From Terrihalobacillus insolitus (GTDB lineage: Bacteria > Bacillota > Bacilli > Bacillales > Amphibacillaceae), in the NCBI RefSeq assembly GCF_028416575.1, contig NZ_JAMQKB010000005.1, forward strand, positions 1 to 64,000: DNA of 64,000 nucleotides, written 5' to 3'. Below, piece by piece: positions 42,995-51,762 of the stretch (within the stretch, counting starts at the first letter, position 1; every line of letters starts with the position of its first letter). Under the pieces are notes generated by a model. It did no database searches. It was not told the DNA's origin and saw only the letters and a list, made by a program, of their open reading frames with translations. The position numbers and the translations under genes are program-made.

Positions 42995-44251
42995 CTAGAC
43001 AAACATCTTTTGTAGAAATGCTTTTTTCGTTTCTTTCAGGGTATCTAATTCACGTTGATGAAGAGTGATAGTCTCATCAAGTTGTTTAAATAAATTCCCA
43101 ATTTTGGTTTGCTCTTCTAAGGAAGGGAATGCACCTTCAAATGTTAGAAGGTTCGTAACACTAATTCCAAATACCTTCATCCCCGTACCTGTCCTATAAC
43201 CAAACCTCCTAAAAATTGGTGAATAAAACAAATAGTAAAGAAACAAAGAATCTGCTTGTTTTGGTTTTGGTCTCAAAGCTATTGTATGGAGTCCAGAAAC
43301 CAGCTTGTATGGCATATCTATTGTAATAACAGCAGGGGTTGCTATTCCTTGATAATCTTCCGAAGCATCAGCTAATACTAAATCTCCCTTTTCAAGAAGT
43401 TCATAATTTCCTGCTTTTATATTCGGCAGATTACTTGATTCATCTATTACATCCGCAACTTTCGTATGAATGTCACCATAATGTATATACTTGTATCCTG
43501 TATATTCACTCGTCTCTACATCTCGAGATAAAGAATATGACTTCAATCTATCCACTATTGAATCCAACTTTAGCCCTTCCCACTCTCCAGTAAACCCTGG
43601 AAAACGAATCTCAGGTACGGACTCTCCTTCTTTTGGAAACATTTTTTGTAAGAATCCCTGTTTTGTTTGTTTGAGAGTGTCTAGTTCTTGCTGATGAAGA
43701 GCAATCATGTCGTCGAGTTGTTTGAAAAAGTTTCCTATTTTGGTTTGTTCCTTAACAGATGGTGACATTATTTCCACATCAGAAACTAGTTGTTTATTAA
43801 GCCCCCCACGAGTCCCATCACCGGATGAAATCAAACGTAACTCCTCATACCGTTTTTCTAGATTCTGAAAAATAAACTCGTAGTATAGTTCGCTTTCTGG
43901 AACTATCGCTGCTATGGATTGATTTGTTGTTAATGGAATCTCATTAACAGCTACTGTTCCCCGAGTTTTACCTTGCCCTGCTAACGCAATTAATACAGAT
44001 TTTCCTCTTACCCAACGAGCACTTGACTTTTCGAATCCTAGTTTGGAAATCATGTTATCCGTTGATGAAAGACGTTTTTTATTAATCTCACCAGATGACA
44101 TCCAAGGAATTTCTTTGGGCTCCCAATATTCTTTTATTTGAGTCTTTGGTGTTCCGCCTGTCAATATTTCTGCGTGATTTCCTAACTTTCGCTGTTCCCA
44201 TTCTATGGTAAATCCCGGAATGCGAATTTCTGGTGCCTGTTTATTTTCCAC
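42995..44251 (-). CDS. hsdS: type I restriction enzyme, S (specificity) subunit
   Basis: A 418-residue protein with two target-recognition domains, each followed by a conserved helical repeat: QTKIGNFFKQLDDMIALHQQ (about 165-200) and QTKIGNLFKQLDETITLHQR (about 370-410). Each TRD reads half of a bipartite site and the repeats set the spacing. The first TRD opens IPGFTIEWEQRKLGNHAEIL, the second RFPGFTGEWEGLKLDSIVDR. The start overlaps the end of hsdM by 11 nt. The recognition sequence cannot be told by eye. Confidence 0.93.
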   Translation of the reverse strand: MENKQAPEIRIPGFTIEWEQRKLGNHAEILTGGTPKTQIKEYWEPKEIPWMSSGEINKKRLSSTDNMISKLGFEKSSARWVRGKSVLIALAGQGKTRGTVAVNEIPLTTNQSIAAIVPESELYYEFIFQNLEKRYEELRLISSGDGTRGGLNKQLVSDVEIMSPSVKEQTKIGNFFKQLDDMIALHQQELDTLKQTKQGFLQKMFPKEGESVPEIRFPGFTGEWEGLKLDSIVDRLKSYSLSRDVETSEYTGYKYIHYGDIHTKVADVIDESSNLPNIKAGNYELLEKGDLVLADASEDYQGIATPAVITIDMPYKLVSGLHTIALRPKPKQADSLFLYYLFYSPIFRRFGYRTGTGMKVFGISVTNLLTFEGAFPSLEEQTKIGNLFKQLDETITLHQRELDTLKETKKAFLQKMFV

Positions 44252-45833
44252 GATTAAACACCTCTAATGCACCCTTAATCCATTCTTCGTTTTCTTTATC
44301 AAATTGTAGCGAAGAAATTGTTTCATACAAGCTAGATTCTAGTTCCGCTTTTTCTTTTCGAATGTCTTGAATGGATGAACCAAGCACAGCCATATCCACG
44401 GGTTCTTCCTCTTCAAACGTATCAACGTAACGAGGAATATTCAAATTGTAATCATTCTCTTTGATTTCCTTAAAAGAAGCTAAGTGAGCATATTTCTCCA
44501 CGCCTTCTCGTTTTTTATACGTTTCGACAATCTTATCGATATTTTCTTTCGTAAGTTTATTTTGGTTTTTTCCTTTTTCAAATTCTTTACTTGCATCAAT
44601 AAATAATACATCACGGTTGTTGCGGTTCTTCTTTAAAATGATAACTGTTGTTGGAATGGATGTCCCGAAGAACAAGTTAGCTGGCATCCCTATGATCGCA
44701 TCAATACTTCCATCTTCCAGTAATTTCTTACGAATTACACCTTCTGCAGCCCCGCGGAACAATACACCATGTGGTAAGACGATTGCCATTGTTCCTGAAT
44801 CTTTCAAATGATAGTAACCGTGTAAAAGAAAGGCAAAATCTGCTTTTGATTTTGGGGCTAACTTCCCGTAACGATTGAAACGAGAATCATCTAAAAACGT
44901 TTTATCTGATGACCATTTTGCTGAGTAGGGTGGATTCATCAAGACGGAATCAAAAGTATAAGGCTCGTCTGTTGGCCAATCTTTGTTCAATGTATCCCCA
45001 TTACGTAGGCGCATATCTTCCTTTCGTACGCCATGCAAAATTAAGTTCATCTTCGCTAAATTATACGTTGTTGTATTTAGTTCCTGTCCGTGATACTTTA
45101 CACTTTCTGGATGATTAATATAGTTTCGTACATTTAGCATCAAAGAACCTGATCCCATCGTTGGATCATAGACACTAAACAATTTTCTATCCTCTTGCCC
45201 TATTGCGACAATCTGAGCCATCATGTCCGATACTTTAGAAGGTGTATAAAATTCTCCAGCTTTCTTTCCAGCCTCTGAAGCAAATTCACCAATCAAGAAT
45301 TCATAAGCATCCCCGATGACATCACCGTCATGTCCCATGACATCAACCTCACTTAATTTCTTCAAGACATCGGAAATGGTAATGTTTCGTTGTTGATCGT
45401 CTGAACCGAGTTTTTTGGAAGTCAAGTCTACATCATCAAATAATCCACTAAATTGATCGTATTTCGTGGACAAATCAATAAAAGCTTTATTTAAATCATT
45501 CAATTGAAACGTATTTTGTTTTGCTTGCTCAGCCAATACATTAAATAAATAATCCGGTTCCATATGATGTCCTAACGTATCGACTAATGTTTCAATCAAG
45601 TCATCTTTTACTTCTTCATCAGCTAATAAATCCCGATATAATTGGGTTTGTTTTTCTTGAGTGTTGTATTTTTCTGGTGATTCATCTGCAATTTCAACAA
45701 CTTTCACTAATAACTTATCCGATAAGTACTTGTAGAAAATTAATCCCAGTAAGTAATCTTTGTATTCGGATGCATCCATTTTACTGCGTAAGCTATCTGC
45801 AGCACTAAATAACTTTGAATTTAATTCAGACAT
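44241..45833 (-). CDS. hsdM: type I restriction enzyme, M subunit (N6-adenine methylase)
   Basis: A 530-residue protein. N-terminal HsdM domain (LRSKMDASEYKDYLLGLIFY), SAM-binding FSVYDPTMGSGSLMLNVRN (about residue 220) with the entry helix GEFYTPSKVSDMMAQIV, and catalytic LMNPPYSAKW (about 300). With two HsdM and one HsdS it forms the modification enzyme; HsdR adds restriction. GAGG lies upstream of the ATG. Directly upstream is a shorter, broken specificity-like gene on the same strand. Confidence 0.95.
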   Translation of the reverse strand: MSELNSKLFSAADSLRSKMDASEYKDYLLGLIFYKYLSDKLLVKVVEIADESPEKYNTQEKQTQLYRDLLADEEVKDDLIETLVDTLGHHMEPDYLFNVLAEQAKQNTFQLNDLNKAFIDLSTKYDQFSGLFDDVDLTSKKLGSDDQQRNITISDVLKKLSEVDVMGHDGDVIGDAYEFLIGEFASEAGKKAGEFYTPSKVSDMMAQIVAIGQEDRKLFSVYDPTMGSGSLMLNVRNYINHPESVKYHGQELNTTTYNLAKMNLILHGVRKEDMRLRNGDTLNKDWPTDEPYTFDSVLMNPPYSAKWSSDKTFLDDSRFNRYGKLAPKSKADFAFLLHGYYHLKDSGTMAIVLPHGVLFRGAAEGVIRKKLLEDGSIDAIIGMPANLFFGTSIPTTVIILKKNRNNRDVLFIDASKEFEKGKNQNKLTKENIDKIVETYKKREGVEKYAHLASFKEIKENDYNLNIPRYVDTFEEEEPVDMAVLGSSIQDIRKEKAELESSLYETISSLQFDKENEEWIKGALEVFNRGK

Positions 45834-45855
45834 GTTGTGTTCCTCGCTTTTCCTA

Positions 45856-46417
45856 TTATTGGTCTAATTTCTTCAATACTTCTAAATATAGTTGCTCTTC
45901 AAGCTCTGCTTGTTTCTTTGTTAAAGCTTGGCGTTTCTTTAAATTCAGATAAGCTTTTCCTATCGTTTGTTGTTTCTCCATACTTCATTTCCAAAGATTT
46001 AGGAATGGCTGGCGTTAATTTTCGTACAGTGCTTCCTTGCATCGAAATCGCCATTTGCTTCTTCATAGAGTGTGATTCATTCAACGCATAACAGAGATAG
46101 CTATGATCCAATTGTTTGTGTTCTATAATAAGTTTAGAAAAGTTTTGATTTATAATTTTTTCTTCTTCGTTTACACCATTCACTATCGCAGCTTTGGAAC
46201 TAACAAAGCTGAAAACAACTTCCCCGATTCTACTCAAATGGATGTCTTTGTCACTGGTATTTCCATTAGAAATACTGGCTTTTGAATCGAGGAATAAGCC
46301 ATCCAGATCATTCGTTAAATCCTCGTATGTATAAGCATTTAAAGATTGATTATGTATCTCATTTCCCCTGGAAAGATTTCTTCCTACTTTAACTGTTACG
46401 ATGTCCTCAAGTTTCAT
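45856..46417 (-). pseudogene. half-size type I specificity-like gene, frameshifted near its end
   Basis: From ATG 46417 a single TRD-like domain reads LEDIVTVKVGRNLSRGNEIH, SFVSSKAAIVNG and HSYLCYALNESHSMKKQM, ending IPKSLEMKYGE. Near 45980 the frame changes: the used frame stops at 45899, but the neighbouring one continues QTIGKAYLNLKKRQALTKKQ and AELEEQLYLEVL to TAA at 45856. This is the helical tail expected after a TRD. It lies 22 nt upstream of hsdM. It resembles a half-S subunit and may once have given the type I complex a second specificity. Confidence 0.65.
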
Positions 46418-46516
46418 ATCACACCCTCCTCTTCCTCTTAATATATCACCGAACTAAACTATTAATATACGTAACTATTTGCCAATTACTATAATTAATG
46501 CCAGCCAACTATGCCT

Positions 46517-46870
46517 TTAGAATAAACTAAGTTGACCGCGGCATTGTTTAAGTTCTCTATTATCTTTTAAACCTCCCTCTTTTCCCTCTTCGTCATCTAT
46601 AGATATTTCCTCCAGCTTAGAATATTGCACGTTATTCTCGATGTGTTCCATTTCCAATAATGATCCAGGAACGTGTTCTTTTATATAAACTCCAACCAAC
46701 GGATATAACTTTAATTTTCCAGATGAATATGTATCTTTACTTGACCCATTTTTTATCAAAAATTCACATATATCCGTTAGCTTGAAGGAATCGTGTCTTT
46801 CCACAAAGTCTTTGATGTTTTCTATTTCTTTATAAGTAAGCAAATCAATCACCACTTTCCTTTTATACAA
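46517..46870 (-). CDS. hypothetical protein, about 110 residues
   Basis: The frame starts at TTG 46870, but AAAGGAAAGTGG lies inside it, so translation probably begins at TTG 46843 or nearby. The N-terminal half is helical (YKEIENIKDFVERHDSFKLTD, then ICEFLIKNG, reminiscent of a DNA-binding wing). It ends in an acidic stretch and RGQLSLF, a motif like the clamp-binding QLSLF box. It precedes the half-S gene on the same strand. Function unknown. Confidence 0.5.
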   Translation of the reverse strand: MYKRKVVIDLLTYKEIENIKDFVERHDSFKLTDICEFLIKNGSSKDTYSSGKLKLYPLVGVYIKEHVPGSLLEMEHIENNVQYSKLEEISIDDEEGKEGGLKDNRELKQCRGQLSLF

Positions 46871-47083
46871 GTTGGCGAGAAAGCATAAGGGAATTATAAC
46901 ACTTAAGTGTAGTGTTTTATCTTTTGAAATGATAATTTTCGCTAATAAGTGCTATCGTATTATTCATTATTTGATTGAATAGGAGACAAAAAGAGTAAAT
47001 TTAATTCTATATAATTATCAGTGTAATTAGTGGTATATTGTGTTATAATATTATTATAATTTAACTGATTGGCGGTGAACCGT

Positions 47084-48181
47084 ATGAATACATTGCTACA
47101 CTTGGCTGACTCTGCTCTACAATATCATCGTGGTAAACAGACGGGATTATGGGGACTTATGGGAATCGTTATTGCATTTTTAGTTGTTGCGTTTTGGGAT
47201 TTAATCCAACCTGTCTTTGAAATGTTGGGAATCGTTTCGCTGTTAGATAGGATGGGATTAATTTATGAAGACGCCCCAGCTATGACAGCATACCGTATTT
47301 TAATCGCATTCCTAGCTTTGTATCTTATATTAATAATAGTCGGAGCAGTTTTATTAGCGGTTTATGCTGCTATTTTTGCCATTTCACAAAATAAGACTGC
47401 TCATAAAATTTTAAAGATTTCTCTATATCTCATCTTTTCTCCTGTACTTATCGTTATAGGGCTAGGTAGATTGTATCTGCATATGAAAGATAAGAAGTGG
47501 AAAAAAGAAGATCCACATGGCTACGCCGAAGTAAAACGGTTGGAAAAGAACAGGGATGTTATAGAAATTATGAAGTATGAAGGTTGCGAAGAAGGCAAAA
47601 GTAACATCTTAGACCATAAAGAAGCTTATCAGCGTCTTAATAGGTTGCCAACAGAAGGAGATCACTTCTTTCTTATAGGAGTTACTTACGACCGAGAAAT
47701 ATACATGCTTTTCCCTCGTCCATTAGATATAAAAACATCAATGTACAGCGGATATATACTTGCAGAAAAAGTTAGAGTGAAAAAGTATAATCATTTGACG
47801 GATAAACCGATTGGACAGTTGGAAAGAGAACCAATTTCTCTTGTGTGTAGATTCATACGAACTGACTGGAATCCAAAAGAAATGGATGTGCTGCCGACCT
47901 CTCTTTCCGATTATGAGTTTATTATTGATCCAAAACATTCAGAGGACCTTATTGTTGCGTTGAAGGGTTTTGCTACAGCTAAACCTTATTCCCTTTATGT
48001 TTATATGGTTCAATCGCATTATTTTAATAGTAAAGATAGATTAATGAATGAATTAAAAAAAGAGGATATTTCAAAAGAAGAATTTGACGGTGCGGTTCGT
48101 AAACTAAAGGACTATAATGTAGCAAATGAAGATATCGTTCGGTATATTTGGGAAGGAAATAATTATAAAGAATCAATCTAA
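47084..48181 (+). CDS. membrane protein with cytosolic domain, unknown function
   Basis: A 365-residue protein; ATG 47084 has GGCGGTG 7 nt upstream. Three hydrophobic segments (about 25-50 GLMGIVIAFLVVAFW; 70-105 LIAFLALYLILIIVGAVLL; 115-140 ISLYLIFSPVLIVIGLGRLY) precede a soluble domain of about 220 residues. Near the C-terminus SKEEFDGAVRKLKDYNVANE looks like a SHOCT-like short segment. TATAAT-type boxes lie upstream. The next gene begins 17 nt after the stop. Confidence 0.6.
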   Translation: MNTLLHLADSALQYHRGKQTGLWGLMGIVIAFLVVAFWDLIQPVFEMLGIVSLLDRMGLIYEDAPAMTAYRILIAFLALYLILIIVGAVLLAVYAAIFAISQNKTAHKILKISLYLIFSPVLIVIGLGRLYLHMKDKKWKKEDPHGYAEVKRLEKNRDVIEIMKYEGCEEGKSNILDHKEAYQRLNRLPTEGDHFFLIGVTYDREIYMLFPRPLDIKTSMYSGYILAEKVRVKKYNHLTDKPIGQLEREPISLVCRFIRTDWNPKEMDVLPTSLSDYEFIIDPKHSEDLIVALKGFATAKPYSLYVYMVQSHYFNSKDRLMNELKKEDISKEEFDGAVRKLKDYNVANEDIVRYIWEGNNYKESI

Positions 48182-48198
48182 AGGGATGATTTATTTAA

Positions 48199-48945
48199 AT
48201 GAGTGAAAATAAAGAAGTTAGTAAAGATGGACTCTTGAGTGAATTAGAGCCTCACAAGAGGTTTATTACTACAGTAAGGAGTTGGGATAGCTATGCTAAA
48301 GAACATGCTCTCCCCCCTTCCGTAACACTTATTTATCAATTTGGCTCTTGGAATAATCTTAAAGATAAATTAGGTGTGAAGAAAAACATTCGTAATCAAA
48401 TAAGTCATGAGCACCTTCTCGACATAGCGAAAGAACATACCGAACATTTCACAAGTAAAAGGAATTGGAATGAATATGCAAAAAAAAATGGTTTACCCTC
48501 ACAAGCCACTTACATAAAAGAGTTTGGAAGTTGGAATAAAGTTAAAGACCTATTAGGGTTGGCACACACAGAGCCTGTACGATTACCTAATTATACTAAG
48601 AAAGATATTGAATCTGTACTAAGGGAACATGGGAAAAACCTTCAAAATAGAGCCCAATGGGATGAATACGCAAAAGAAAAAGGGTTACCGACCTATAAGA
48701 CATTGCGAAAACACTTTTCTTGGGAAGAAATCTTGGGGTTTTCTAATGTAAACAGAACATTTAAGTATTCAAGAGATAAACTTATCAGTGTAGCTAAAAG
48801 ACATTACGAGGTTTTTGCTCCCGCCAGTATGAATGCGTGGAATGAATATGCAAAAGAGCATTCGTTACCAACGACAGCTGCTTATTTAAGGGTGTTTGGT
48901 AAGTGGAAGAAAGCTAAAGTAGAAGTTTTAAAAAGCATCCAGTAA
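48199..48945 (+). CDS. four-repeat HNR-type DNA-binding protein
   Basis: A 248-residue protein built of four units of about 55 residues, each with W-[DN]-x-YAKE-x-x-x-LP and then F-G-x-W-x-x-K: WDSYAKEHALPPSVTLIYQF, WNEYAKKNGLPSQATYIKEF, WDEYAKEKGLPTYKTLRKHF and WNEYAKEHSLPTTAAYLRVF. This is the repeat found attached to homing endonucleases (HNR), where it is thought to bind DNA. Here there is no nuclease domain. It probably reads a long DNA site through its repeats. It is co-transcribed with the membrane protein upstream. Confidence 0.75.
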   Translation: MSENKEVSKDGLLSELEPHKRFITTVRSWDSYAKEHALPPSVTLIYQFGSWNNLKDKLGVKKNIRNQISHEHLLDIAKEHTEHFTSKRNWNEYAKKNGLPSQATYIKEFGSWNKVKDLLGLAHTEPVRLPNYTKKDIESVLREHGKNLQNRAQWDEYAKEKGLPTYKTLRKHFSWEEILGFSNVNRTFKYSRDKLISVAKRHYEVFAPASMNAWNEYAKEHSLPTTAAYLRVFGKWKKAKVEVLKSIQ

Positions 48946-48969
48946 GAATAATTACTTACCAGATGCTTT
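48932..48969. terminator. bidirectional terminator between convergent genes
   Basis: aaagcatc-agtaag faces cttac-agatgcttt across a short A/T loop; the arms cover the last codons of both converging genes (48199 and 48952). Confidence 0.65.
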
Positions 48970-49590
48970 ATTTATACTGTCTATTATTTCCCATACAGAA
49001 GTGGAAATTGAATAAATTTCCCCTCCGTCCTGGTGAATTGAACCGCTTTTTTCAAAAGTAAGTGAAAGGGTAACTTCTATACCGTCTGAATACCTCAATC
49101 TTACCTCAGCTTTATCGGATTTAGCTCCAAGTATTCCTTTACTGTTTTCATAGCCTACCTGTTCTAACTTTCCATTCCGTGATATTTTACTTATAAACAT
49201 TTCTGCGACTTCCGATTTATTAAAGGTGTCTATTTTAAATAAGTCTTTGGAAATTACTTCTGGTTCAAAAGATTGGATAAAGAGATCCGGATTATCCATT
49301 AAGATAGAAGCAAATAGAAATTCAACAACCCCTTGTTTTTCTCGATATCTTTGAAGTAACTCATTATCCTGTGCTTCTAATATACCAGCATCCATTTCCT
49401 CCATATTTACCCATTTATACACCTCTTGTTCAAGTGCTTGTACTTTCGTGATGTCATTTATAATATCTTTTTGTGCATTATCTATGTTCAAAATCTCGGT
49501 GTCATTTTTATTTATTTGTAACCAAACTAAAAAATAAACAAATGCGGATAAAAGGGTTATTGAAACGATTATTTTCTGTTTTTCTTTCAT
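48952..49590 (-). CDS. membrane-anchored conjugation protein, possibly VirB8-like
   Basis: A 212-residue protein after GGGAGG. One N-terminal membrane segment (KIIVSITLLSAFVYFLVWLQ) is followed by a periplasm-type soluble domain: a helical stretch (AQKDIINDITKVQALEQEVY), then beta strands (ISRNGKLEQVGY; KAEVRLRYSDGIEVTLSLTF). This matches the NTF2-like layout of VirB8/TcpC assembly proteins. It ends the conjugation operon; the assignment is by topology and place, not by motif. Confidence 0.5.
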   Translation of the reverse strand: MKEKQKIIVSITLLSAFVYFLVWLQINKNDTEILNIDNAQKDIINDITKVQALEQEVYKWVNMEEMDAGILEAQDNELLQRYREKQGVVEFLFASILMDNPDLFIQSFEPEVISKDLFKIDTFNKSEVAEMFISKISRNGKLEQVGYENSKGILGAKSDKAEVRLRYSDGIEVTLSLTFEKSGSIHQDGGEIYSISTSVWEIIDSINKASGK

Positions 49591-49664
49591 GTATTGTCCT
49601 CCCTCCCTCTATGAATTGGATCAAGCCCTATTATACTTTGTAAGAACTAAATCTAGTTAACAAT

Positions 49665-51761
49665 TTAAAACGGTACATAGTCAATAGGGTTTAAGCTTCC
49701 ACTCTTACTGAAGTTCCAAGCTGGAGAATGGAGTTCAAAGTGTAAATGTACTCCAGTAACATTTCCTGTTTCCCCCATATATCCTAAAAATTGTCCCTTG
49801 GTTACTTGTTGTCCAGTTCTAACTGCTCGATTTTTCATATGGGCATATAACGTTTCAAACTGTTTCCCGTCGATTACGTGTCTTATAATTACTGCTTCAC
49901 CATAGGAGCCTGATCTATAGGATTTAACTACTACACCATCAGCTGCCGCGACAATAGGTACATTAGACCTTCCGCCTGATCCAATATCAACACCTTGGTG
50001 GAAGGAACCCCATCTAGGACCATAACCAGAAGTTATATTTCCAGTCGTTGGCCTCATAAAAGCACCATTTGTAATTGGTGGTATATCTCCTTCGGCCGGT
50101 TGATAAACTGCTTGTGTCCTATATTTTTGAGCATTGGCCATGACTTTATCTACATACCAGGAAGCTCGATTATAATTGTATATGGCTTTTCTTTGATCCG
50201 TTGCATATCCGCTTTTAGCCAAATAATTAGCAGCAGTAAATATACTGTCAACTACGTTCCAAGGATCTGCCTTGCCATCCCCATCTCCATCTACCCCATA
50301 ACCACCGCCTCTTCTAATTACATCTAAATTGGTAATATCGGTTGATGAACTTACAAGACCTCCTCCAATGTTATATTTCCATCCAGCCCAAGTCGCCGGC
50401 ATAAATTGAAGATGTCCGATTGCTCCAACACTTGATACCATAGTTGGGTGTGTGCTGAAACCTGTTTCTACAAAGTGGACAGCAGCAAGAGTAAACCAAT
50501 CAACACCATATTTTTTCTCAGCAGCACGGTAATATGGCATAAATTGAGCGGGAATACCTGCTCCAGGAATGATTGTGCCATTAAACCCGCCACCAACATA
50601 ACCGAAACCACCATTACCTTTTAGCCAGTCTGTATACCCGATTTCTCCATTTGAAAACATGTAGTTAGCTTCAATTAACCTTTTATCATTCATACCTAAC
50701 TCATAAGAATTTAAAATCTGATCAAATGTAGAATAATCTTCTGTCGTATTACTGTCAGTATTAAATCGCTGATACCTAGTTTTGGTGATCGTCTTAATTT
50801 CAATCTCTTTAGTTTTTTCCACAGGAACAGTGTCAACTATAATATCAGTTTCTGTTCTATATTTAGTAACCTCTCTTTTCTTGCAACACTTTTCTACTTC
50901 TATCTCAGTGTCCACAAATACAAAATACGGGGGTACTGGTATTACATACTTCTTTGTAATGGTCTTTTTTTCTGTATAAGGTACATATTCATATTCTGTG
51001 TAAGGGATCTCCCTGGTTACTTTTCGAGATACTTTCTCGTATTCTACGTATTCTTTTTCTTTTGTTTGAATAGTAACGTTTGTCTCCCATTCAGTAGTAT
51101 AAGGTGTATAATTAAATACCGTGTATCCATTCCAGAAGTTCACATCTTTTAGTTTACTAACCCAGTTATCTTCCCTCTCAATATCACTCCAAGGTTTGCA
51201 TTCCCCATCCGTACATACTTGAGTTTTGGTTTCCTTCCATTCGTTATAATCGTTATAAGTAAACTCAGGAGCCAGGGAATCGGCCATATTTTCAATTACT
51301 TTCTTTTCGTCTTCTTTTGTCATAGCTTCTAGCTGAATTACTGAAGCAATCAATTCTTCCGGAACTCTGTAGCGTACTTGGACGGGGTCAGACATATTTA
51401 CTGTACTATCTGCTTGTTCAACAATATAATTATATAATTCTTGATCGTCCCCTTCTAACCCTTCTCCAGAGCCAAACATGAAGGACACGACTAGAGATAT
51501 GATAATAACTAATACAACCACACCAGCAGCTATTAAAATAGTAGGCAGTCCAATTGCACTCACTAAAGCAACCAATAGCTTTATAAGCATTGCGCCAAAT
51601 TTGACTGCCGCTTTTAAAGCTAGCTTGGCCCCCTTTTTGAGTGCCTTTTTAGCCAGCTTTTTTCCTTTTTTCTGAGCTTGTTGTTTAATTTTGTGTTCGG
51701 CTATCTTCCTGACTTCGGACTTTTTGTTTGGATTCTCGTTATTAGGTTGAGGAATACCCAT
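49665..51761 (-). CDS. conjugation cell-wall hydrolase: lytic transglycosylase plus M23 peptidase
   Basis: A 698-residue protein. A Lys/Ala-rich start precedes a membrane segment (about 57-97, GLPTILIAAGVVVLVIIISL). A long region of unknown function is rich in EYVEYEK-like repeats of Thr, Lys and Tyr. The transglycosylase domain (about 400-550) has FTLAAVHFVETGF with the catalytic Glu and VGAIGHLQFMPATWAGW. The C-terminal M23 domain has GSFHQGVDIGSG and VHLHFELHS, which supply the zinc ligands. It opens peptidoglycan for the conjugation channel, as do TrsG/VirB1-like proteins. Confidence 0.92.
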   Translation of the reverse strand: MGIPQPNNENPNKKSEVRKIAEHKIKQQAQKKGKKLAKKALKKGAKLALKAAVKFGAMLIKLLVALVSAIGLPTILIAAGVVVLVIIISLVVSFMFGSGEGLEGDDQELYNYIVEQADSTVNMSDPVQVRYRVPEELIASVIQLEAMTKEDEKKVIENMADSLAPEFTYNDYNEWKETKTQVCTDGECKPWSDIEREDNWVSKLKDVNFWNGYTVFNYTPYTTEWETNVTIQTKEKEYVEYEKVSRKVTREIPYTEYEYVPYTEKKTITKKYVIPVPPYFVFVDTEIEVEKCCKKREVTKYRTETDIIVDTVPVEKTKEIEIKTITKTRYQRFNTDSNTTEDYSTFDQILNSYELGMNDKRLIEANYMFSNGEIGYTDWLKGNGGFGYVGGGFNGTIIPGAGIPAQFMPYYRAAEKKYGVDWFTLAAVHFVETGFSTHPTMVSSVGAIGHLQFMPATWAGWKYNIGGGLVSSSTDITNLDVIRRGGGYGVDGDGDGKADPWNVVDSIFTAANYLAKSGYATDQRKAIYNYNRASWYVDKVMANAQKYRTQAVYQPAEGDIPPITNGAFMRPTTGNITSGYGPRWGSFHQGVDIGSGGRSNVPIVAAADGVVVKSYRSGSYGEAVIIRHVIDGKQFETLYAHMKNRAVRTGQQVTKGQFLGYMGETGNVTGVHLHFELHSPAWNFSKSGSLNPIDYVPF

Positions 51762-51762
51762 T

